Source of the DNA: Amoebidium appalachense
Taxonomy: Eukaryota; Ichthyosporea
Assembly (NCBI GenBank): GCA_963693365.1
Contig: CAVNZM010000008.1
Coordinates: 3,224,001-3,288,000, forward strand
DNA length: 64,000 nt
Direction: 5' to 3'
This document shows, in pieces, positions 1-12,360 of this stretch. A model generated the notes under the pieces. That model was not told the origin of the DNA, did no database searches, and was given only the letters and a program-made list of their open reading frames with translations. Within the stretch, counting starts at the first letter, position 1, and each line of letters begins with the position of its first letter. The position numbers and the translations under genes were made by a program.

Positions 1-5
1 GCTGT

Positions 6-161
6 ATAGCCAAATAACACTGTAAACACACTCACTCGCTGACTTACTCACCCACTCATAGCCAAATAACACTGTAAACACACTCACTCACTGACTTACT
101 CACCCACTCATAGCCAAATAACACTGTAAACACACACACTCACTGACTTACTCACCCACTC
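6..161. repeat. 52-bp minisatellite, three copies
   Basis: Three head-to-tail copies of a 52-bp unit beginning ATAGCCAAATAACACTGTAA start at 6, 58 and 110. The copies differ by one or two bases and the last runs into a (CA)n tract. It lies upstream of the first visible exon of the lectin gene, presumably in an intron. Confidence 0.9.
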
Positions 162-169
162 ACTCACTT

Positions 170-203
<34 letters not shown>

Positions 204-307
204 CACACAGTCACTCATTAACTCACTCTACACTTACAGGTATACGCACACACGCGCGCGCGCACACACACACTTACACACACTTACACACACCCCTATC
301 CCCACAG

Positions 308-755
308 GTGCCGGCTCAGGTTCCGGTCCCGCTCCCCCCGGCGGTGGTATGGGGGATCTATCCGGGGATTTCAGTAAACTCTCTACCGACCTAACCAGTC
401 TTTTTTCTGGCTTCGGTTTTTCAAGCGTCAACCCCGTGGGCGGCCCTCCGTCCATAATTGTACCACCCCCACCACCTCCACCATCCCCCCTTCCCCCGGC
501 CGTGGTTCCCCTCTCTTCCCCCCTCCCCCCCACCTGCCCCCGCCCCTGTGGACGTATCATCCCCTGCCCCTGCCCCCGCCCCTGTGGACGTATCATCCCC
601 TGCCCCTGCCCCTGCCCCTGCTCCCGAGATGGTGTTGACAGGCTCTCCTACCTTTGGTGCTCTTGAAATGGGCGGTGAGATCCCCCTCTGTGATATTACC
701 CCCCCCCCCCCCCTCCCGCCCCCTCCCCCCTGCCTTTCCTATCCTCCTACTACCT

Positions 756-786
<31 letters not shown>

Positions 787-1295
787 TTCTCCTTCCCCTC
801 TCCTCCCCCCTCCTATCCTCCTATCCTCATACCACCTCCCTCCCCTCCCCCCGCCCTCCCCCCGCCCCCCTGCTTTCCCTCCTCACACATACACACACAC
901 TTAATCTCTCTCTCTCTGCCGCGCCCCCCCTCCCCCCCCCCCCCCCCCCTTCCTTCCTTCCCTCCATGCCCGAAGCCTGCCCGCCCGTTCAGATCTCGAC
1001 AAAATCACAGCAACATGGTAGCATGTAGAGTGATATTAGGGGGGGAATGGCTTGGGGCCGGACTGTAATAAGATGGTGTGAATTTGCTGCTATGTATCGA
1101 GGTAGCAACGATGGATTTAGTTATCACCTAGGGTTCTGGAAGGAATGGAGAGAGAGAGAGGGGGGGGGGGGGGAGGGGAGGGGGGGCTCAGATTTGTGCA
1201 TGGCCCCTGATGCACAACAGACAAGAATGGAACGGGCATTCGTTTCCCTGCAAACACATGCACATGAGTTTACAGAAACTTGAACATTCCACACA

Positions 1296-1333
<38 letters not shown>

Positions 1334-1891
1334 CTACACCCTATCCCCCCCTCCACACACACACACACACACACAACACACACATGCACCCCCCTCCCCC
1401 CCTCCCCCCTCCCCCCCACACACACCCACACCCACAACACATTGACACACACAATCCTCTCTCAGGCTCCACCACTGGTATGGATGCCAGCATCATCGGG
1501 GGTAGCCCCCCAGTCCTAGGCTCAGCGTTCCCAAACGTGGGGTCCAATTCATTTCCTTCGGGGGGAAGCATAACCGATTTTTCATCAGGGCCATCGGGCT
1601 CTAATTTCGACCAATCAGGCATGAATCCGGTCAGTTTTCCCTCAACACCGGGGGGCTCTTCATTCAACCCATCGTCTTTGGGGGGTCCTACAGGAAATTC
1701 TATGGATACTACCAGGGCTGGGTCTCTGGACCCCTCAATGATGGGGGGGTCACCTACTGATCCGACTTTGTTGGGCGGAACCAATGGAATGGGTGGACCC
1801 GGAGGGATGCCCGGGGCCGGGGGTTTGGGGGGACCCGGAGGAATGGCTGGGTCAGCACCTGAAGAACAAAGTAGGTGCTTGAGGCTCCCCC

Positions 1892-1924
<33 letters not shown>

Positions 1925-2532
1925 CGCGCACACACACAAAAAAACACCTACCTTCCTGGTTTTTACCCACTTCTGTTAGAGTGAGGGCAACCATACACAG
2001 GCAGGAAAAGTAGATATGCGTTGCTGTGAGAAGGAGGTTGGTATTTGGGCTTGGTTAGGACAACTAATATAGTATGTGGCACAAGTATACATGCACATGC
2101 ACCCAAATGCACATACGCACACGTACACAAACACACACACACACATAACACACACACGCGTGCAAGCGTGCGCGCGCACACACACACACACACACAAACA
2201 CACGCACACACACACACACGCGTGCACACACACACACCAGACACCCTTCATATTAGGCCTAACACTGACACCACCAACCAACAGAGTCCAAAACACGTGT
2301 CAATGCCGTTCAAGGGCCAAGGAAGGCCTCTTTGGAGACACCGGCCGGGGCAAAGAAAGAGCTTGCGAGTGGACGATCTCTGGGTGGTGCCGGATATGGT
2401 ACGTGCAAATAGCCTTATTTGGAAAAATGCTTTTATTAGAGTTATAGGAAACTGTGTTCCAAATAGGGTGATGTGGATATGGGTGATGCCTATTGATGTG
2501 CTGCAATTTCGGAGATGCGTCAAAACGCACGT

Positions 2533-2599
<67 letters not shown>

Positions 2600-2801
2600 T
2601 TCGCACACAAACTCATGACTTGCCCCCCCCCCCCCCCCCCCCCCCCCCCTCCCCCCTCCCCCTGCGTGCGAGGATGGGCTCTGCTTGTTATGTATACTAT
2701 TGATGTGCTCTGCAATCTGCATTGTGGTGCCCGTCATCCATGTGTACTTCGTACTCCTTTTGCATTCTTACCCTCCCCCCAGCACCCTTTTATTTTTCTT
2801 C

Positions 2802-2843
<42 letters not shown>

Positions 2844-4371
2844 TCTCCCTCTCTCCCTCTCTCTTTCTCTCTCTCTCGCGCTCTCTGTCTCTGTCTGTCT
2901 CTCTCTCTCCGTCTCTCTCTCTGTCTCTCTCGCTCTCTCTCTTCCCCCTCCCCCCCCCCCCCCCCCCCCCCCCCGTCCGCTCTCCTCTCTCTGGGGTCGT
3001 TGAAATTACATGTTTCTCTCGTGTGCATCGGTTGCTGATACTCACGTGACTTCTAACCAATAATATGCAGGCGTCACCAGTGACGACAGAAAATCCATCG
3101 GCAGTCTGTCGGAGTACATCAAGCAAACCCCCAAAGGTTTCTATCCAACCCCATCCGTCCGCCCCCCGTCCCCACCACCACCACCACCACCACCACCCAC
3201 CCACATAACATGCACACACGTGCGCGCACACACACACACACAGAGTATCCCTGCTTGCCTCGAATCAAAGAGCGGGAGAGAGAGGGGGGAAGGGTTGATG
3301 CATTCGCCGGCTTAGGATGTTGTGATGAGAGGCGGCGCCAAAAAAAAGGGGGGGGGGGGGGTGTGTTTGTGAGAGGGGGGGGGGGGGGGGGGGGGTGTGA
3401 CACATTTCCAACAGGTTTCAAATTTAAAGCATGGAAGCATTGATCGGAGGAGAAATGCCCACACACATCCACACGTACTTGTGTGCACCACAGGTACAGA
3501 AAACCTTCCCACTAACACGTTGTATTTTCTATTTTTCCACAGCCGTTCTCAAAGATGGGGAGGCAATTGAGCCTGGAAAGATGCTGGAGGTGCCGGGGTG
3601 TGACTTTAAGGTATGCAAAGGTGTTCTAGAACTCCCAATGGAATGTCGATGGATCACGTGACTAGATAACGGTTACGAATGCGAAGAAAAATGGGGCAGG
3701 AACGTGATTTGGAGTTATGTCGGTGTGGGCGAACTTCCATAAACCAGCTGTGAGTTCGATTTTTTGTAATGGTCTATCAGTTGTTATGTTTATTATTTGT
3801 GTTACACATCATTGGACTGCAGTGGTCTATATTGGAAAAAAGCTTGTGCATATAGGGTTTTCTAACGTGCCCCCCCCCCCCCCCCTCCCCCCCCCTTCCC
3901 TCCCTCTGTCCCTCCCCCCTCCCCCCCCCCCCCCTCTCTCTCTCCCGTCTCCGTCTCCGTCCCCTTACCTCCCTCACTCCCTCCCTCCTCCCCCCCCCCC
4001 CCCCCCCCCCTCCCCCCTCCCTTTCTTTTCTCCCCGCTTCCCATTCCTTCCTACCGTCCTTTATTCTCTTCTCTTTTCTTTTTTTTGTCCACCGCAGCTT
4101 GTTCACCAGAAAGACGGTAACGTAGTCCTATCATGGGGTGAGGGCAATGTAGAGTGGAGCTCCAAGACATCCGGTGTTGGGGGCCCTGGGGACTACACAC
4201 TGCGGGTATGGGAACTCTTGTCTGACCTGCCCTGGATGCCCACATACATTTATGCACCTTTATTGTAGTGTATTCAGTTCTGCTTTGAGTACCCCCCCCC
4301 CCCCCCCCCCCCTCCCCCCCGTCCTCCTCCTCCCTTTCTCCGCATGCGCACGGCGCGTGCACACACACACA

Positions 4372-4417
<46 letters not shown>

Positions 4418-4946
4418 AACACACACACACATGCATGCGCAAAACCCTCCTCTCCCAACCTTCGGTATGCAGAACCCCTCCCCCCTTCCCCCTACTCTCC
4501 CCTCCCTCCCTCCCTCCCCTCCCTCCCCTCCTTTCTCCGTCATTACATATTCATATCAAATCGAGTTATGCTTTCTCACCACCACTAGAATATGAAAGTC
4601 CTTCGTTCTGTGTAACACATCCTTATTGGCCCCACAACACACCCGCACAGTCATCAACATCACCACCACCACAGCCCCCAACCTCTTTTACCCTCAACTA
4701 ATTTTTTTGCCCAATTAGATGGACAAGGGTGTTCTCAGTCTCTACGCTCCAGGCTGGAGAAAGGGATCTCGCCGTGAGCCAATTTGGAAGACTGAGGGCA
4801 GTGATGGTGCCACCATGGCCGTACTGCTCAGAGATGGAAATTTCGTGTTGGTGACGGAAACCGGCGACGTCAAGTGGGCCACAAACACGATTGCTAAGAT
4901 CCCGTGCAAGGGGGAGGAGAGCGTAACGCCGCGGGCCAAGGCGTAA
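308..4946 (+). CDS. B-lectin (bulb-type) domain protein, 3' part of gene
   Basis: The gene is cut by the left edge of the window. Exons joined by phase: 308-674 (internally uncertain), 1466-1870, 2285-2398, 3071-3136, 3543-3610, 4098-4205 and 4719-4946 (TAA). The N-terminal part is low-complexity, Gly/Ser/Pro-rich and probably disordered. The C-terminal ~130 residues form a bulb-type mannose-lectin fold: LKDGEAIEPG, then HQKDGNVVLS and LRDGNFVLV. The family's sugar-binding motif is QxDxNxVxY. The first repeat keeps Q, D, N and V but has Ser for Tyr; the second keeps D, N and V only, so mannose binding may be weak or lost. In 308-674 the reading frame moves by one between about 430 and 640, across C-rich sequence. 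Either a small intron (GT near 422, AG at 641, which keeps phase) or a homopolymer length error would explain this. The localisation signal, if any, lies upstream. A distant AATAAA is at 5559. Confidence 0.85.
2670..2775 (+). repeat. SINE-like repeat, copy 1 (in lectin intron)
   Basis: Diverged copy of the short repeat with core GAGGATGGGCTCTGCTTNTT and later GTGTACTTCGTACT. It is preceded by poly-C, lies in the intron 2399-3070 and has the same orientation as the host gene. Confidence 0.7.
2806..2944. repeat. (CT)n microsatellite followed by poly-C
   Basis: Long CT-dinucleotide tract with CCCT and CTGT interruptions, followed by a poly-C run, inside a lectin-gene intron. Confidence 0.9.
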
Positions 4947-5316
4947 ATGCAACTAGGCAGCAATTTTTTTTATTTTTTTTTTATTTTTTTTCCCATTCAC
5001 TGAACTAAGTGTGTTCACTTTATGGTGAGAGAATATTCAGTGATGGCTTTTGCTCTGTCGGCTCCAGTTTTTTTGCTCTTGAGTTTTGTTGGTATTGGGT
5101 AATGCCGGGTGAAAAAAGCCGGCAACTCAATAATCCTTCTCTTGTGTATTTTGTGCTTGATTGATAATGTACACGTCGACTCCGTTTTTTCTATGTCCGT
5201 TCCTGGACTCCGTTAACCTTTCCACCATTTTTGGTACCCTTCTCCTTTTTTATGACATGATTGCATATAGGAAATTGATCTGAATGCTCTGCCTTTGGGT
5301 TTGTCTGTGTGTGTGT

Positions 5317-5350
<34 letters not shown>

Positions 5351-5783
5351 GCGTGTGTGTGTGTGTGTGTCACGGTGAGTGTGTATGTGCAGTTTGTGGT
5401 GTCATGCTGCTCGTATGTTGCCACACCTTTTTTTACAAGCCCAGAACCTAAGGTTCTACAATTAGTTATAACCTCCTTGCGCTCCAGCATAGTCCTTTTT
5501 AAAATATTTATGTACGAGTATCATTGGATGGACATGACCAGGTCCGAATGATTTGCTCAATAAATTTTGTAACTGCATGCTGTGCATGCCTGGTTGGTAC
5601 ACCACCACCACCCATACTTTGTTGCATGCTCGGTTTCTACCGTTTGCTGCCGTGGATATGTATATGATTTTCAGATATTTCTTTTTCCCATGCCCGTTTG
5701 TACATATGTGTCCATAAATTTGTGATGGGTGCTGTGCTACATGAAACTGGAGCATGCATGAAACAAACTTTGACAGTAACAAA

Positions 5784-5815
<32 letters not shown>

Positions 5816-6340
5816 TTCCCAAAAAAAAAAAAAAAAAGGTTGATAGTAAGGTAGATGGCATGGCAAAATTCATGTATATCCGGACATGCTGCGATTGAGC
5901 GGGGAGGAAAATTGGCCCATGGATGGGCCGCCACCTACTGTGTACACAGGAGAAAGACCGGGCAGAATTGTTCTCGATAGTCTACTACGGTAACCGCCAC
6001 AGGGGGAGGGGGGAGGAGAGGGGATAGGAGGTTTTGGGAGGGGAGGGGGGAGGGGAAGAGGGGGCGGGGGGAGGGTGGGACGGGATTAGGAGGGTCACTG
6101 AGGGCAAACGAAAGGCGATCTTTACCACATCGGGACAAAATTCAGAAAATTTGATCCTGTTTTCGGATTTGAGCAGAATTGAATGAACCAACTTATGCAC
6201 TAGCAGAAATAAGTATACGACACTTTTGGTTCACAATTTGAACCCTGCCCCTACCTGTGCTCATGGGTGAGGGCCGGAGCCCCGCAGTGCGCACGCACTT
6301 CTAGATCTGCAGAAGTGCATAGTTTTGGGCTGCTGTTGCG
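4947..6340. other. Intergenic, no gene seen
   Basis: Downstream of the lectin gene. It contains AT-rich stretches, a poly-G run near 5318-5349, an AATAAA at 5559-5564, a C-run followed by an A-run (about 5785-5837) and a GA-rich tract (6000-6080). I see no supportable coding exon. Confidence 0.6.
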
Positions 6341-6503
6341 TATGTAATGTTTTTTATTTTATTTTATAATGACTTTATTGATATGCTCAGCAAAATAGAA
6401 GCCATCGAGATATCACCGATATCTCGGGGAAGGAAATACAAAAGCCCTCACTCGGATACGGAGGAGATAACGATTTAAATAATCATACACCCTAGAAAAC
6501 TCA

Positions 6504-6712
6504 TTAAACATACCGATAGTCAATAGAGGTAATAGCAGGATTATCTAAATAAGCCAGTTTTCTAATTTCTAACGGAATAATCTGAAATAAATAAATACAT
6601 CCATCTAAGTGTTTACGAGAAAAAGGTTCTGCACAACTGTGGCACAAACATTTATGGAAACAAAGGTTACAGCGCCAAAATAAACATTTCCAAGCTATGT
6701 CACAAGGAAGAC
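6504..6712 (-). pseudogene. Cys-rich C-terminal fragment, possibly of a retroelement protein
   Basis: The minus strand is open and encodes a Cys/His-rich stretch containing CHSCAEPFSRKHLDGC, followed by about 30 residues to a stop at 6504. The C-x2-C...H-x3-C spacing resembles zinc-knuckle ends found after reverse transcriptase domains in some non-LTR retrotransposons; that is an inference from the pattern. The frame runs without a break into sequence that, on the plus strand, is DIRS-like reverse transcriptase, so the true 5' end is missing. The surrounding 350 bp are noticeably AT-richer than the reverse transcriptase. Confidence 0.35.
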
Positions 6713-8190
6713 GGATATTTTGCACTAGCCATTCAACCCCGGTTCCGCAAGTATTTCCAAATTCGTGTGGGGGGACACTCTTCCAGTACACGGTGCTTCC
6801 CTTCGGTTACTCCCTCAGTCCCTACTTTTTCATGCGCCTTATGCGCGAGTTCGCGCGTCGGTTACGTGCACGCGGCATCCGTTCGTTGGTTTTCCTCGAT
6901 GACTGGGCCATCTTCAAACAGGCGGCACGGGCACTCGACACACGCGGGGTGGTGGAGCAGGAATTGAAAGTCACCGGCCTTACGAAGCATCCGAATAAGG
7001 CTCATTGGGACCCAGTGAGTGCCTTCGACCATATAGGCATCCACATAAATTTGGAGGAAGGGTATTTGTCTCCCACATTGGCGTCTTTGGAAAAATTATC
7101 GGGGGAAACACGTTCTTTAATGGCTAAGGCGCGCAAAGGACGGCGGTGGGTGGAAAAGAAGCAGGTGGCTAGATGGCTAGGGTTGGTTGTTAGTTTGCGT
7201 GCGGTGGTGCCTCATGTACTCACGGTTGTCTGGCCGGTGTATGGTGCTCTACGCGGCGGGAACTGGCGTAGCTTTGTGCGGTTAACGGGTCGGCAGCTAT
7301 GCATTATCGGTAAAACCATGGGTATAATAGGTCGGCTTCCCCACACGGAAATCTGGCCTGAGCCTATCACGGCCACTCTCATCACAGATGCTGCCACCTC
7401 ACACGCGTGGGGGGCAGTACTACAGTTGGGCCTACCAACCCCGCAGGTTGTGGAGGCTTTCGGTCGTTGGGCGGAGAGCGATGCACCGCGGGCGGCTGCA
7501 GTGGCGGAGTGCGAGGGCCTACTCGAGGCCTACCGCAGGCCCGCAATGCAGGCCCTAATCCAACGTCAGCACGTACGCTGGCAGTCAGACGCCCAGGCCG
7601 CGTTGGGCGCGGTGCGCAAAAAGGGCAGCAGTAGCCCCGCCATGCAGCAAGTGCTATGGCACTTGGCAACTGCTGCAGTTGTGTTTGGAAAAGGGGCTCC
7701 CCTGGCCCCAAGAGCTGTCATACATTCCGGGCGAAGTGAACGACCGTGCGGATTGGTTGTCGCGGATTGATCCCCGCCACGAGTGGTCGGTTACCCCTGT
7801 GGGGGTCGAGCGTATCGAGCAGACACTCGGATTGCACACGGCGGTGGATCGGTTTGCTACACCCGTGACAGCCCCACGTTTCACACATGGACCGCGGTGG
7901 TCCCCGTGAGCGGTGGGCAGGATGGGCTTGCCGCCGCATGGCAGGCCCCCAGCTGGTGGGCGCCACCGTTTCCGTTGATCAAGCGGACAGTGGCGAAGAT
8001 TCAGCGGGAATGTGCTCAGGGAATATTAGTGGTCCCGGTGTGGGACACCGCCTTATGGTGGCCGGTGGTGCAAGGGATGGCGCAGGCCCACACGGACCTA
8101 GCCCCCGAAGAAGTGGTGTTTCCGGTCGGTGTCCGGTCTTGGCGAATGCGTGCCTTCCTATTGGACGGCAGCACCCGCCCCCCTTCATGA
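6700..8190 (+). pseudogene. DIRS-like retrotransposon RT/RNase H, frameshifted remnant
   Basis: The remnant encodes the end of the RT palm (DGYFALAIQPRFRKYF), then LPFGYSLSPYFF, the catalytic FLDDWAIF (DD of the YxDD box), an RNase H-like stretch (LITDAATSHAWGAVL) and NDRADWLSR. These are followed by DRFAT and WWAPPFPLI...WDTALWWP, the region after RNase H in DIRS-type elements. Three frame changes break it, near 6770, 7670 and 7888; the first falls in a run of six G. The 5' part of the RT, any gag and any tyrosine recombinase are absent. It is a dead copy, or a damaged one if the indels are sequencing errors. Assignment to the DIRS/Ngaro group rather than another RT family rests on these motifs only. 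Confidence 0.88.
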
Positions 8191-8272
8191 TTGGATGAAA
8201 ATCACTCGCCGCGCCGCTCCTGCCATCCAGCTTTGTGTATTATTTCTGTAAAATAAGAATGTGGTCGCAGAT

Positions 8273-8374
8273 AGCAACAACATATCTAAATACTTCGCTT
8301 GATTCATCAAGCTCTATTTAGAGATGTATTTAGGCCAACTGATTGGTTGGAATAGTGTTCCAACAATCAGTGGC
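8273..8374. repeat. Nested inverted repeats just downstream of the RT remnant
   Basis: CTAAATAC (from 8286) is mirrored by GTATTTAG ending near 8334. Between them lies GCTTGA-TTCA-TCAAGC. A longer hairpin follows at about 8333-8374: its arms (GGCCAACTGATTGGTTGGAA and the complement) match over about 18 pairs with two single-base bulges and a 5-nt loop. The left 20 bp, AGCAACAACATATCTAAATA, recur directly at 8905-8924. Confidence 0.75.
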
Positions 8375-8523
8375 CACTAGGGAGCCGACTATGGTATATA
8401 GGCGGCGACTCGTTCTACTCGTCTTAGCTTTGTTTCCCCGTCGGCCCCTACTTAGCCCCACCCACCCGCCCGAGCTGTGTTGCATTTCCCCGTCTTTAGC
8501 TAGTCTCTTGCTGATTGGCTACG

Positions 8524-8730
<207 letters not shown>

Positions 8731-9001
8731 CACGCAGTGAGGGTAGTGGAGGGGGAGGATAGGGTAGAGGGGTTTCCTTCGTACGGTGTGTTTATTTGGA
8801 TTTTGTCCGTAGAGAGAGGGGCAGTGCATGCCATGGTATGTGTACGTTTCTGATGATCGTGCCCGAGGGGCACTCGGCTGAGCCGAGCCAATAAGCAAAT
8901 CGAAAGCAACAACATATCTAAATATGGATTGGCGGTGTAATCGGTTTCTGGTCGTATGTGTAATATGTGTGGGGGGCGGTTTACTCGCGGCTGCATCATC
9001 T

Positions 9002-9504
9002 ATTATCTATATATAATGCGTTGTTTGCCGGACCTCAAATCCGGAATTTGGAGGGGACCTAAGGCCATTTTGTGAGGCATCAAAAACCATCGAAACGTTG
9101 CTTAGTTGTTTTTATGACATCAAAATCGCTAAATATTCTTGAGAAAATAATGAAAAAGCCTAAAATAACTATATATTTGATAATGAGAAAATTGAAATAT
9201 AGTGCCCTAAAGTTGGGCCCGCGAGGATGTACGTACTCGGGGCTTTGAAATAAAAAGAAAAAAACCAGCGGTTTCGGAGTCTACTGTGAACACGCTGGGC
9301 TGAATGACGGCAGACTCTAGGTGATTCCCGTATCAAAACGGTTTTTGTTTCTAACCCAGAATGGAACGCACTTTTTTAAGAGAAATTATTGGTACAACGA
9401 CATTTGAAAATTTTAATGTAGAATAGAACTACCAATCCAATCACAAAAACCTCAAAGGTCTGCTAACACCGGTTTAGGGGGACACGGGGATGAGGACGGT
9501 AAAT

Positions 9505-9568
<64 letters not shown>

Positions 9569-9576
9569 GGCCTGTG

Positions 9577-9627
<51 letters not shown>

Positions 9628-9808
9628 TATGCATGTACATTTTAATGTTTTAATAGCAGACAGTTGTTGAAAAAAAAATAGAGTAAAAACACAACTAAAT
9701 CAACTCAGTAACGTGAATATGACATTTGGGGCGAGTGTACTAGAAGGGTTTGTGGCTGATAATGATTATTCTTTTACACTAGAGCTAGGGTGATTCATGC
9801 TGGGCGGT
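9002..9808 (+). mobile_element. Dispersed repeat family E, short copy
   Basis: Non-coding, AT-rich sequence starting ATTATCTATATATAATGCG and ending near GCTGGGCGG. It matches the reverse complement of 62674-62013 and then 60209-60112, with only scattered differences. The other copy has about 1.8 kb more in the middle. Near its left end is an imperfect palindrome around CCTCAAATCCGGAATTTG. It contains two (CA)n blocks (about 9507-9566 and 9580-9621). No protein is visible in this copy. Confidence 0.85.
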
Positions 9809-10665
9809 GGTCATTGGAAAATTTTTTTTATTTGTTTTTTTTCCACATGTACACACAAAGTAATAATCGAATAGAATACAAAAACGACTAAGAAGAAAAA
9901 ACGCATACAACCTTCACTTGGCCCACACACACACATTCACACACACACAAACATGCGCGCACACACACACACACATAGACGTTGAACACAATGAAAGGAG
10001 ATATATCTAGAAAACACGGGTGCCATGATTGCAGTCACTGAGTATGAAAAGCATAAAAAAAAAAATCTGGGGGGGGGGGGGGGCAGGGAATGGGAAGAGG
10101 GCCGGGGGGGGGGGGGGGGGATGCTTTGAAGTAAACTGAGAATAGTATAATTGCAGTACTGACTTGTGAGCATGGTATATTGACAGACACCGTAGAATGA
10201 TGATTTTATGTTCGGGAACATTTCGGGGGGGTGCCAATTCCAGACTTCACTGAAATATGTTGCCCACCTGGCACTCAGTGCACGTGGAAAGTTTTATTGC
10301 CTGCCCATGCATATCATAAAGGGGGTTACCATACAGTTCTGTAAAATAAGTAAAACAACAAGATAATAATAATATTATAAAAATTTTGCAAGCAATTTAG
10401 AACATATTGCACTTGGTGGTTTTCAGCTACATGTTTTTGGAGGACCACAAGTAAACTTGGTACTTCGGCAATGGCAATCTCTCCCTAGCTAGACTGATAA
10501 CACAGTGCTATTAAAATTCCATGCAATTAATTCCCACAACTAAACAGAACATCATTGTTTTGGTTTGTTTGCTCTATCCCCAATAGTATTAGATAACGTC
10601 AAATAAATCAAAAAATATTATTACAAACAATACATAGTGGGCTATGGGCACTGCAGCACTGGAAG
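9809..10665. other. Intergenic, no gene seen
   Basis: AT-rich sequence with a short CA stretch (9924-9977) and two poly-G runs (about 10071-10083 and 10106-10120). It includes the 3' side of the minus-strand gene at 10666-11817. Confidence 0.6.
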
Positions 10666-11817
10666 TTACTCCTCAACGTTGAACATGGCTGCACCATCGA
10701 GCAAGCCGTAATCTTCCTCGATGTTATCGTCACCGTCTTCTCCCTCCGAATTGGAATCCTCGGGCTCGTCAACATCGGAGTTACCCGTGCCCATCATGTT
10801 GTCGTTGTCCTTGGTTTTCTTGATGGCTGCAATATCCCTCAGAGGGACGTCGTCGGAGGAGGAGGACAGGAAAAGCTTTGCCCCCATCTTACGTTTCTTG
10901 GTAGGGGTGGCAACGGGCTCGTCCTCGTTCATGTCTTCCTTCTCCCCGTTTTAGCAGCCAATCCACGAAGGGCAGAGTTGCTCGCCCCAGACAGCTGCAG
11001 GTTGCCCAGTTTGAAGTCGGATCCAGTGTGGCAGCAGTAGTGGCAGCCGGTCCGCGCACGAGCACACATGTCCCACCCACAGTGGTGTCGAGAACGAAAA
11101 TGTTCTTGCCCTGGATGTAGGTAAGCTCACCGGACGCCTGGACGATGCCTCCCTCCACTACGTGGTCAAGGGTGCCGTCTTTGTTACGGAGCATCTTAGC
11201 AACGGCACGCACCATGCACACGGGTTGACCAATGTAACGATCCTCCATATTCCCGACCCCATAGATGCGCCCCGTGCACTCCATATCCACACTTGCCAGC
11301 GCTGCTTCGGCGTCTGTCAGGTTGATCTTGGGTTTGTAGACCTTCTCAATCCCGAGCACAACGGCGCCATACATACGCACTCCACATGTACATGTGGGGT
11401 GCAACCATATATATGCATGGTCTTGAATGCGGCCTTATGAGCTGCCGAAACAACTTGGGTGACGATCCCAGCACCCTTGATCACATGGGTGGCTCCAGGG
11501 CGGTTACGGTCGACATATTTTTGCACATTGGCAGACAAACGGCCCTGCACATGGACGACGCTACCAGCACTGTTTTTGGCTATCTCCAAGTACTTGGGGT
11601 CCTTCTCGTTGTTGATCAACACCGGTACCATGACGACGATCTGCATGTTGGGTTCGGCGTTGTTCGTGGCATTCAGGCACATGGTGGTGTTCCTGCCCTT
11701 GACCATAGCAGCGGTGTGCCTCTCACCGGGCTTAAGGTTGGTGGGAAGCATCACAACCGAGAGGACATCCATAAGGAAGGATGCATGCATCATGTGTGGG
11801 TGCAGATTCATTTTCAT
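10666..11817 (-). pseudogene. Unrecognised protein with acidic tail; two compensating frame changes
   Basis: Three overlapping minus-strand frames read as one protein of about 380 residues. The N-terminal part (11817 down to about 11400) starts MKMNLHPHMMHASFL and includes VVMVPVLINNEKDPKYLEI and SAGSVVHVQGRLSANVQKYV. The middle (about 11395-10940) includes MYGAVVLGIEKVYKPKINL and GELTYIQGKNIFVLDTTVGG. The C-terminal part has a basic cluster (TPTKKRKMGAK) and then an Asp/Glu-rich tail ending MFNVEE. The frame shifts by one near 11395 and returns near 10940, next to CTAAAACGGGG. Neither junction has an intron-like sequence. Codon quality stays good throughout, suggesting a recently broken gene or two indel errors. 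I do not recognise the family. Short beta-rich segments plus an acidic tail recall single-stranded DNA-binding proteins, but that is only a guess. It is the only well-supported minus-strand coding region of this size in the window. Confidence 0.5.
11382..11397. repeat. Perfect 16-bp palindrome
   Basis: CCACATGTACATGTGG reads the same on both strands and sits exactly where the minus-strand gene changes reading frame. Confidence 0.9.
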
Positions 11818-11829
11818 GACGTGTCAACT

Positions 11830-12360
11830 CAGCTGTCCGAGCTGTGAACGGGGTGTTGAAATGTGGATGTGGTGACAGCAGGAAGACGAAGGTCCCCTTT
11901 TAATAGGAAATGGACCTAAATTCCACCTCTTTTATGTCCTTCTTTTTTTTAAGATAATCATTTCTAGAAGTTTATTAACCGAAGTTATTCGTTAGCGCGT
12001 TTTCATGTATGTTGTATGGCTATCGTTACGGCGAATATTACAGCCCTGGCGGAATCCCTCTGCACCGTACCAATTCGCGCAAAATCATGTATGCAGAACT
12101 CCGCCAAGCGCATAGATTTAGGGGGATTTTGGGCTTTAGGCTCGATACGCCACGCACAGCGCCGCAGTTCGTTCGTGATGCGTAATGGTTACCTGGAAGT
12201 CATAGTTTGCTACCACACTTTTATTTTGGGGCCGGCGTTTCTAACCCGGAGTTATGTTATGCCCGTCAGATTCACCAACATGAACTGTTAGTGCCACGGA
12301 TAGCACTTTACAGTTACAACCCCAAGTTACGTGTAGCAGCAAGATGCTTTTATTTCTACC
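11830..12360. other. Upstream region of the minus-strand gene, no other gene seen
   Basis: Should hold the promoter of the minus-strand gene. GGTCC...GGACC (about 11891-11915) forms a short imperfect inverted repeat. No convincing coding exon was found. Confidence 0.5.

Noticed and set aside
7783-8190. Separate gene downstream of the RT
   Set aside because: The Trp-rich WWAPPFPLI...WWP sequence is the expected continuation of the DIRS-like polyprotein in another frame.
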